The notes below the pieces were generated by a model that worked only from the letters and a program-made list of their open reading frames with translations, was not told the DNA's origin and searched no databases. This document shows, in pieces, positions 58,147 to 64,000 of a DNA stretch of 64,000 bases (positions within the stretch are counted from its first letter, which is position 1; every line of letters starts with the position of its first letter). Source of the DNA: a bacterium (GTDB lineage Bacteria; Zixibacteria; MSB-5A5; GN15; FEB-12); contig JAHLKV010000003.1 in the NCBI GenBank assembly GCA_020444475.1, positions 124,001 through 188,000 on the forward strand. The letters are read 5' to 3'. The translations under genes and the position numbers were made by a program.

Positions 58147-58175
58147 AGTTTAGCGACCCCTAACCTAAAGAGCAA
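58147..58175 (-). promoter_or_regulatory. candidate sigma-70 promoter of mreB
   Basis: Minus strand TTGCTC (58170-58175), 17 nt, TAAACT (58147-58152). Leader of about 75 nt to the TTG start. Confidence 0.55.
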
Positions 58176-58259
58176 CAAAATTATGGGAGAGAAAGCCGGA
58201 TTTCGGAGACAATCCCGGCCGACCATTCAACCCGGAACGTGAAAGACCCGGAGCGCGCC

Positions 58260-59105
58260 TCATTCGCGGGGTGACAGACCCAGTTCTTCGAGTACCTCCC
58301 GCGAGACCTCTTCGATCGCCCGGTGCGTCACGTCGATCGTCCGCCAGCTCGATTTCGAATACAACAGCCGGCAGAACCGAAGTTCTTCGCGCACCCGCCG
58401 AATATCGAAATACTCCTGCATATGATCGTACATAGCCGTCTTGGCCAGATGCTGTGAGCGTTCCTCGCGCACCCGCGCCAGTACCTCGGGCTGCATCAAC
58501 AGCCCGAAAACCCGCGTCGGCTCCACATCGGCCAGCTGTGCAAGCAGATTCTGCTCAAGCTGCGGATCGGCCACGATCGGGACGTTCGCCACCCGCAGAC
58601 CGTAGTTGCACGAAAGATACATGCTGATCGGCGTCTTACACGTTCGGGACAAACCGACCAGAACGATCTCCGCATCCTCCAGCGTATGTCCCCGCCCGTC
58701 ATCGTGCTCCACCGTGTAACCGATAGCGTCGATCTTGGAGTAGTAACGATCGTCGATCACGTGCAGGATGCCCGGCTCGTAATCCGGATGCACCCCCAGG
58801 AATTTCGACATCGTATTCAACATCGGCTCGAGCACATTCAGGTGCAGGATGTTTCGTTCACGAAGACAGTCGTGCAGGTATTTGCTGCAGCGTTGTGAAA
58901 TGATCGAGAAGATCACCAGATAGTCATTCTGGATTTCATCGAGAATGCGATTAACCGTCGCCCGGTCGCGCACTTCGCGGTACACTCCGACCACATTGAA
59001 ATCGACATCCTTGCGCGAGTACTGCACGAGGACGGCATCCATGAGGCGCTTGGCCGTACGCCCGGTCCCGTCGGAGATAATTACGATGTTTTTCGGTTGT
59101 TCCAT
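58260..59105 (-). CDS. ppsR: PPDK/PEP synthase regulatory kinase-phosphorylase (DUF299)
   Basis: A 281-residue DUF299 protein. The ADP/P-loop is GLSRTCKT in VLVGLSRTCKTPISMYL (family GvSRtsKTPt), and SDGTGRTAKRLMDAVLVQY near the N-terminus is characteristic. It phosphorylates and dephosphorylates pyruvate phosphate dikinase or PEP synthase, tuning the PEP/pyruvate step. No ppdK or ppsA gene is in the window. The decarboxylase and malic enzyme genes upstream on the same strand place it in pyruvate/oxaloacetate metabolism. The symbol is by family. Confidence 0.92.
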   Translation of the reverse strand: MEQPKNIVIISDGTGRTAKRLMDAVLVQYSRKDVDFNVVGVYREVRDRATVNRILDEIQNDYLVIFSIISQRCSKYLHDCLRERNILHLNVLEPMLNTMSKFLGVHPDYEPGILHVIDDRYYSKIDAIGYTVEHDDGRGHTLEDAEIVLVGLSRTCKTPISMYLSCNYGLRVANVPIVADPQLEQNLLAQLADVEPTRVFGLLMQPEVLARVREERSQHLAKTAMYDHMQEYFDIRRVREELRFCRLLYSKSSWRTIDVTHRAIEEVSREVLEELGLSPRE

Positions 59106-59175
59106 AAGCAACGGCAGGATCCCGCGCCACCACGCCCGGATCCCGCCCTTCGAGATGTCTTTACGTCGCTTTGGC

Positions 59176-59202
59176 GCCGGGCTGCGAGCAGCCTCGGCCT
59201 AC
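59176..59202. repeat. REP-like element, family 3, copy 2
   Basis: GGCTGCGAGCAGCC with flank CCTCGGCCTAC, in the 108-bp gap between oadB and the DUF299 gene. One base differs from the copy at 39821-39847. Confidence 0.7.
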
Positions 59203-59213
59203 TCATCCGCTCG

Positions 59214-60335
59214 TCAGGTCAGCAAGGTCAAGAATACGCCCGCCGCCACCGCCGAGCCGATCACTCCTGCCACATTCGGCCCCATGGCCGACATGAGCGG
59301 ATTCACCTGACCGTCGGTTTCATCGTGCACGAACTGCTGCACCACCCGCGCCGACATCGGCACCGCCGAAACTCCGGCCGCACCGATACACGGATTGATC
59401 TTCTGCTTCAGGAACAGATTCAGCACTTTTGCGAGCAGAAGTCCACCGGCGGTCGAAAACGAAAACGCCACCGCGCCGAGCACGAGGATCATCAGCGTCT
59501 TCACCGTCAGGAAATGCGCGGCATCCATCGTGGCGCCCACCGCAATGCCGAGGAAGATCGTCACGATATCGATCATCGACCCGCCCGCCGTCTTGCGTAG
59601 TCGTTCGGTCACGCCGCATTCGCGAAGCAGGTTACCGAACATCAGCATGCCGATCAGCGGTGCGCTCGACGGCACCCCCAGCGAGGCGACGATACCCGTC
59701 ACGATCGGGAACATGATGGCGGTCGTTTTCGAGACCGGCCGCGCCTGCGGCATATCGATCGCCCGTTCCTTCTTCGTGGTGAGCATCCGCATGATCGGCG
59801 GCTGGATAATCGGCACCAGCGACATGTAGCTGTATGCCGCGACCGCGATCGGTCCCAGCAAATGCGGAGCGAGTTTGCTGGCGAGGAAGATCGAAGTCGG
59901 TCCATCGGCGCCGCCGATGATTCCTATCGACGCTGCTTCTCTCGGCGTGAACCCCATCAGGTAGGCCGCGCCGAGGGCGGCGACGAATATCCCCAGCTGC
60001 GCGGCCGCGCCCAGAAGAAACGTCAGCGGTCGACCCAGCAGCGGACGGAAATCGGTCAGTACACCGACACCGAGGAAGATTATCGGTGGCAGCAACTCCG
60101 TCTTGATACCGGAGTTGTAAATGAGTGCGATAATCCCCTCACCGTACGAGCCCATATCGGCCAGCGGGAGATTGGCCAGCAGTGTGCCGAACCCGATCGG
60201 GATCAACAACAGCGGTTCGTACTTCTTGACGATCGCGAGAAATATCAGGGTGCCGCCGACCAGGAACATGACGGCGTTGCCCCACGACAGTCCGGCAAAT
60301 CCCGAACTGGTGATCAGTTCACTCAATGTCTCCAT
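59214..60335 (-). CDS. oadB: Na+-translocating decarboxylase beta subunit
   Basis: A 373-residue, nine- to eleven-helix membrane subunit of the OadB/GcdB/MmdB type. Conserved motifs: GGADGPTSIFLASKLAPHLL with the Na+-binding Asp, NSGIKTELLPPIIFLGVGVL-like Asp/Asn region, and PMSARVVQQFVHDE toward the C-terminus. It decarboxylates carboxybiotin while pumping Na+ out of the cell. It follows oadA by 11 nt. Confidence 0.95.
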   Translation of the reverse strand: METLSELITSSGFAGLSWGNAVMFLVGGTLIFLAIVKKYEPLLLIPIGFGTLLANLPLADMGSYGEGIIALIYNSGIKTELLPPIIFLGVGVLTDFRPLLGRPLTFLLGAAAQLGIFVAALGAAYLMGFTPREAASIGIIGGADGPTSIFLASKLAPHLLGPIAVAAYSYMSLVPIIQPPIMRMLTTKKERAIDMPQARPVSKTTAIMFPIVTGIVASLGVPSSAPLIGMLMFGNLLRECGVTERLRKTAGGSMIDIVTIFLGIAVGATMDAAHFLTVKTLMILVLGAVAFSFSTAGGLLLAKVLNLFLKQKINPCIGAAGVSAVPMSARVVQQFVHDETDGQVNPLMSAMGPNVAGVIGSAVAAGVFLTLLT

Positions 60336-60346
60336 TGCAGAACCGG

Positions 60347-62194
60347 TTAGCTGATCGTGGCGATCGGTTTGGAGGAATCAACTTCATCGCCAATCGCAAC
60401 ATTGACCGCCGTCACCGTACCGTCTTTCGGTGATTTGATATCGTGCCGCGCTTTCATGGCCTCGATAGCCGCGATCGCCTGTCCTTTGCTGACGCGATCA
60501 CCGACCTTCACCATGACATCAACCACCTCGACCGAGCCTCCGAATGTCGAGTAGACCGCCGTGCCGTTGCCACTCGCCGAAGGAGCCACTGCGGGCGCCG
60601 CTACTGTGGACGCCGCCGCCCCGCCGCCGCCGTTGGCCGGTTCGATAGTCACCGTAAACGTCCGCACCAGACCCTCTTCGCGGACCACACAGCGTGACGT
60701 TACCGGGCCGGTGATCGGTCCGGCGCCTGCCGCCGGAGCTGCCGGCGCCGGCGCCGGTTCTTCTTTCTTCTTGAACGGGATGTCGATCTTCGGCTTGCCG
60801 GTCAGCAGACGGATCCCTTCGTTGAGCTCCATCTTCTTGCCGGGGACCATCGCCGCCAGAACGAGGAAGATGTTCTTGTCGGTGACCGGGATGTTACGCT
60901 CCTCGAGCGCCTCTTTTGCGGGACCGATATTTTTCGGCGCCGCTTCGAGCGGATCACCCGTAAACGGCTCCAGCTTCAGCTGCTCGGCAGCAATCTTCAC
61001 GACTTCGGGATCGGGCGGCAGCGGCGTGCGACCGAAATACCCCAGCACCGCCTTGCCGTAACCGGCGTCGATCTTTTTCCACCGGCCGTACAGCACGTTG
61101 TTAAACGCTTGCAGCCAGTACTGCTGCGATCCGGGCGTGACCGATGTCCACGCACCGCCCGCCTCGACGACAATCGGGAACTCCGCGAGCACGTCGCTGT
61201 ACTTGTCAAGCACACCCGCCTTGACCATCATATGGACATTCGGGCCAATCGCACCACCGGGCATCGGGAATCCAATCACGCGGGCGTCGGCCGTCGTCGT
61301 GGTCGGATTGAAATCGTAGTTCTGCATCAGCTCACTGAGCATACCCTCGATCTCACCCATCTTGTTGTCATCGACATCAAGCGAATATCCCGTCCCCTTC
61401 AGCGCATGCGCCATCGAGCGGACGTCCGGCTGCACCGTCCCCGAAGCCATCGGGCGCACCGATAAGTCGATCCCGTCGACGCCCGCCGCGATACCGGCCA
61501 TGTAGCAGGCGACCGCCATGCTGGCCGTATCATGCGTGTGCAGCCAGAGAAACATCTCCGGCGGCATGATCTTGCGCATCCCCTTGGCCAACTCGTAGAT
61601 GGTGTGCGGATCGGTCGTGCCGGAGGCGTCCTTGAGGCAGATCGAGTCGATCTTGATCCCGCTGTCGAGCAGCTTTTTGCCGATATTGATATAGAATTGG
61701 GCCGTATGAACCTTGTCCGACTTGAACGGCAGACCCATCAGCGCAATACACACCTGGTGGTGCATCCCGGCGTCGACAATCGGCTTGCCCGTCTTCACGA
61801 GATTGTCAACATCGTTCATGTAATCGAAATTGCGGTCCCACGTCGTACCGTATTGCTTCATCAATTTTGCCTGAAGGTTCAGGCCTTCGATTGACTGCGT
61901 GGTGAGGGTCACACCGGAGACCGAGCGGGTTAGGATCTGAAGGTCCGGGTCGGGGCCGACCGCGTCGCGAATCTTCTGCATCGTTTCGAACGGATCTTCC
62001 CCCAGATAGAAGTACGGCGCCTGATAGCGCGCGCCGCCGCCGAACTCGAAATGGCGGATTCCGGCCCTGGCCGACGCTTCCATTGCCGGGAGGAAATCCT
62101 GAATGCGGACCTTGCCTCCAAATGAACTCTGGAGGCCGTCCCGGAACGGGGTGAACATCACCCGAATCTTCTTGGGCTTCTCAGCAAATATCAT
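60347..62194 (-). CDS. oadA: oxaloacetate decarboxylase/pyruvate carboxylase alpha subunit
   Basis: A 615-residue protein: N-terminal carboxyltransferase (HMGL-like) domain with the catalytic FTPFRDGLQSSFGG, then the PYC/OADA conserved domain (about 310-470), an Ala/Pro hinge (about 490-535), and the C-terminal biotinyl domain with EAMKARHD, Lys581 being the biotinylation site (usual AMKM is AMKA here). Acts with OadB and OadG as the Na+ pump, or as a pyruvate carboxylase B subunit. The start overlaps the oadG stop by 4 nt (ATGA). Confidence 0.95.
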   Translation of the reverse strand: MIFAEKPKKIRVMFTPFRDGLQSSFGGKVRIQDFLPAMEASARAGIRHFEFGGGARYQAPYFYLGEDPFETMQKIRDAVGPDPDLQILTRSVSGVTLTTQSIEGLNLQAKLMKQYGTTWDRNFDYMNDVDNLVKTGKPIVDAGMHHQVCIALMGLPFKSDKVHTAQFYINIGKKLLDSGIKIDSICLKDASGTTDPHTIYELAKGMRKIMPPEMFLWLHTHDTASMAVACYMAGIAAGVDGIDLSVRPMASGTVQPDVRSMAHALKGTGYSLDVDDNKMGEIEGMLSELMQNYDFNPTTTTADARVIGFPMPGGAIGPNVHMMVKAGVLDKYSDVLAEFPIVVEAGGAWTSVTPGSQQYWLQAFNNVLYGRWKKIDAGYGKAVLGYFGRTPLPPDPEVVKIAAEQLKLEPFTGDPLEAAPKNIGPAKEALEERNIPVTDKNIFLVLAAMVPGKKMELNEGIRLLTGKPKIDIPFKKKEEPAPAPAAPAAGAGPITGPVTSRCVVREEGLVRTFTVTIEPANGGGGAAASTVAAPAVAPSASGNGTAVYSTFGGSVEVVDVMVKVGDRVSKGQAIAAIEAMKARHDIKSPKDGTVTAVNVAIGDEVDSSKPIATIS

Positions 62195-62403
62195 TTTATC
62201 TCCTCAATCCGCGTAACGATTGTTCCGGGGTACAGAGACTGGTATGTCGTCGAGATTGCGGCGTAAACAGTCGGGTCACCGGTCGCACTCTTCTGCGGGA
62301 AAATCGCGACTATGACGCGCATGATTAGGGCCAGCAATGACAGGAGGACAAAGACGGCGGCGAACGCCACCAAACAGACAGTCAGAAGCTCTACCGATCC
62401 CAC
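62191..62403 (-). CDS. oadG: decarboxylase gamma subunit (OadG)
   Basis: Start chosen at GTG (VGSVELLTV), with AGGAG 9 nt upstream; 70 residues (a longer reading would add 11). One membrane helix (about 4-27, LLTVCLVAFAAVFVLLSLLA) is followed by a short cytoplasmic tail with YAAISTTYQSLYPGTIVTRI. OadG links alpha and beta subunits of the Na+ pump and may bind Zn. The Pro-rich/His C-terminus of enteric OadG is missing. Confidence 0.82.
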   Translation of the reverse strand: MGSVELLTVCLVAFAAVFVLLSLLALIMRVIVAIFPQKSATGDPTVYAAISTTYQSLYPGTIVTRIEEIK

Positions 62404-62720
62404 GGTGCAGCTCTCCTCGATGTATAGGCGCCGCACCTCAGATCAGATCACGCAGCAGCGACAGGGTGGGCGCGGCGATGGAAATTGACCAGCAGTCCCA
62501 ATTGATATGCTAAGTAACAACTTAGCCCGCCGTAGTGTCAAGAACGATTTCGATTTAGACGCTCGTATACGTGCCGGTCAGGACCGACCGTAGCTGCATT
62601 CTTGCCATAAACGACTTTCATCACACGCAAAAGCGCTTGCAATGTAGCTACATACATCCACGATAGAGGACTTTTGCTATCCACGAACATGACTGTGTCG
62701 CAGCCACGACCTGCGACCAT

Positions 62721-62759
62721 GAGAAACCGGCGTTCGGTCACACCGAACGCCGGTTTCTC
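62721..62759 (-). terminator. strong hairpin downstream of malic enzyme
   Basis: An 18-bp perfect stem (arms begin GAGAAACCGGCGTTCGGT) with a very short loop. No U-tract follows on the minus strand, so it may act as a 3' end block or a Rho-independent terminator of unusual type. Confidence 0.6.
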
Positions 62760-62766
62760 CAGTTCT

Positions 62767-62796
62767 GAGACACAGTCAGCCGAACGGCTGCTGTGT
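62767..62796 (-). terminator. second hairpin downstream of malic enzyme
   Basis: GACACAG and CTGTGTC enclose AGCCG and CGGCT, just after the malic enzyme stop. Works in tandem with the hairpin at 62721-62759. Confidence 0.55.
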
Positions 62797-62809
62797 CAAC
62801 TCGTCATTC

Positions 62810-64000
62810 TCAGCCTCTGCGGCCTTCGTTCAACTGCGCATCAACCACCGCAATGGCGGTCATGTCGACAATCTCGTTGGCCTGCTGGGTGCGAAGCAGG
62901 ATATGAACCGGCTTCGAGAAGCCCATCAGGATCGGTCCGACCGCCGTCATCTCGCCCAGCTCCTTGAGAAGCTTGTACGAGATGTGACCGGCGTTCAGCG
63001 ACGGGAAAATGAACACGTTGGCCGCGCCCTTCAGCGTCGAGAACGGGAAGTAGTGCTCCCGGAACTCGGCGTGCACGGCGGTGTCGGCCTGCATCTCACC
63101 GTCGACCATCAGATCGGGCGCGATCTCCTTGACGATTTCGGTCGCCTTCCGAACCTTGCGCGACTGCTTGGTCGGCGCGGAACCGAAGTTCGAGAACGAC
63201 AGCATCGCGATCCGCGGCTCGATATTGAATGCTTTGGCGACGTGTGAAGCGCCGATCGCAATCTCGGCCATCTCGTCCGCCGTCGGATCGACATTCACCG
63301 CCGTATCGGCAAACATGTACAGCTTGTCTTTTTTGATCATGGCGATCAATGCCGACGCCCGATGAATCCCCTCGTTGAGATCGATAATCTCCATCGCCGG
63401 GCGAATCGCGGTCGGATAATCCGAACGAACGCCGGAAAGCAGCGCATCACAGTCGCCCGCCTCGAGCATCAGCATGCCGAAGTACGACGGCTGCTGAACT
63501 GTCCAGCGAGCCTTCTCCATATCGATACCATGACGGGCACGCTTCTTGTAGTACAGCTCGGCATACGATTCAAGCTTATCCGAGGTCGCGGGATTGATGA
63601 TCTCAATGCCGCTCATGTCGAGTTCATACTTGTGGGCCAGCGCCTCGACTTCAGTCCTGTCGCCCAGCACCACCGGTGTGGCCAGCCCTTCGTGCTCCAC
63701 GATATGCGCAGCCCGCAGGACGCGAATCGAGTTGCCGTCGGGATACACCACGCGCTTTCGGGCTTTCTTGGCCTTGTCGTGAATGACATTCATGAACACG
63801 CGGCCCTTGCCGATACGCTTGCCCAGCTCGGTCTTGTATTCTTCCATATCGCGTGGCCGCTGGGCGACGCCGGAGTCCATGGCGGCCTGGGCCACCGCAG
63901 TCGATTCCCACACCAGCACCCGCGGATCAAACGGCTTCGGAATGATGTACTCCCGGCCGAACCGGAAATGGTCCACACCGTACGCCCGGGCGACTTCCTC
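62810..64000 (-). CDS. maeB: NADP-malic enzyme, C-terminal part with phosphotransacetylase-like domain
   Basis: The last 396 residues of a MaeB-type malic enzyme, open through the right window edge. Visible: the end of the NAD(P)-binding domain (FRFGREYIIPKPFDPRVLVW, AAMDSGVAQRP) and the whole phosphotransacetylase-like C-terminal domain (KRVVYPDGNSIRVLRAAHIV, ALLSGVRSDYPTAIRPAMEI, FSNFGSAPTKQSRKVR, GAANVFIFPSLNAGHISYKL). It oxidatively decarboxylates malate to pyruvate; the C-terminal domain regulates by acetyl-CoA in enterics. Two hairpins follow. Confidence 0.93.
   Translation of the reverse strand, partial: EEVARAYGVDHFRFGREYIIPKPFDPRVLVWESTAVAQAAMDSGVAQRPRDMEEYKTELGKRIGKGRVFMNVIHDKAKKARKRVVYPDGNSIRVLRAAHIVEHEGLATPVVLGDRTEVEALAHKYELDMSGIEIINPATSDKLESYAELYYKKRARHGIDMEKARWTVQQPSYFGMLMLEAGDCDALLSGVRSDYPTAIRPAMEIIDLNEGIHRASALIAMIKKDKLYMFADTAVNVDPTADEMAEIAIGASHVAKAFNIEPRIAMLSFSNFGSAPTKQSRKVRKATEIVKEIAPDLMVDGEMQADTAVHAEFREHYFPFSTLKGAANVFIFPSLNAGHISYKLLKELGEMTAVGPILMGFSKPVHILLRTQQANEIVDMTAIAVVDAQLNEGRRG

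Larger units (their letters stand above)
62404..62809. other. intergenic region with three inverted repeats
   Basis: No credible gene. It contains GCTAAGT and ACTTAGC with AACA loop at 62509-62526 (possible operator for oadG), and two strong hairpins at the malic-enzyme end, listed separately. No convincing -35/-10 pair for oadG was found by eye. Confidence 0.5.

Noticed and set aside
62538..62741. A 67-codon minus-strand open frame
   Set aside because: It runs through the strong terminator-like hairpin at 62721-62759 and has no ribosome site.

Overview
The window (about 58-60% GC by eye) comes from a motile, diderm bacterium. The evidence for an outer membrane and for a lineage in or near the FCB group (Zixibacteria-like candidate phyla are my best guess, from protein content only) is a stand-alone SprA-like lipoprotein, predicted outer-membrane barrels, a lamin-tail protein ending in a FlgD-like Ig domain, two PEP-CTERM proteins, and Spy/CpxP-like periplasmic proteins. 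No rRNA or tRNA gene was found, so the placement is an inference.

Region 1 (1-22047, minus strand) is a flagellar gene cluster read from right to left: motE, fliK, flgD, a flbD/TIGR02530-type gene, flgE, fliL, fliM, fliN, fliO, fliP, fliQ, then fliR, flhB, flhA, flhF, flhG, fliA, two small accessory genes, a DUF2225 gene, three consecutive PilZ (c-di-GMP) genes, a secreted protein and the start of a GAF-domain gene cut by the window edge. It covers the export gate, hook, C-ring, number/placement GTPases and sigma-28, but not fliF-J, motAB, che genes or flagellin. A near-consensus sigma-54 promoter lies about 30 nt upstream of motE, and a weaker one precedes fliR.

Region 2 (22311-27444, plus strand) is housekeeping: cmk, a SprA-like lipoprotein, plsC and rpsA (six S1 domains) with a clear terminator. 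Region 3 (27500-30605, minus) is accessory: a membrane-anchored thioredoxin-like protein followed by two paralogous eight-cysteine secreted peptides behind a good sigma-70 promoter with a tandem 10-bp repeat, then tspO and a membrane protein. mtaB follows on the plus strand, then a 650-bp block of REP-like palindromes.

Region 4 (32822-37602, minus) is an RNase-H-like gene, holA, an ECF sigma factor, its probable anti-sigma factor, PspC and a LiaF-like protein: an envelope-stress operon attached to holA. Region 5 (37700-38940) is a REP-associated tyrosine transposase (RAYT) flanked by inverted arrays of its probable REP substrate (65-bp and 162-bp periods). Region 6 (38943-45299) holds secreted Cys-rich proteins, an SGNH/MBOAT acylation pair and two PEP-CTERM proteins, each with an apparent sigma-54 promoter and an intrinsic terminator.

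Region 7 (45524-54450) is a tight six-gene operon: rnr, a sigma-54 activator without an obvious functional receiver, a predicted barrel, a lamin-tail protein, a second barrel and dgt. Region 8 (54509-56918) is an ECF sigma, a membrane anti-sigma candidate and two Spy-like periplasmic proteins. Region 9 (56988-64000) is mreB, the PPDK/PEP-synthase regulatory kinase, a Na+-pumping decarboxylase (oadG-oadA-oadB) and the end of an NADP-malic enzyme: a pyruvate/oxaloacetate/malate node.
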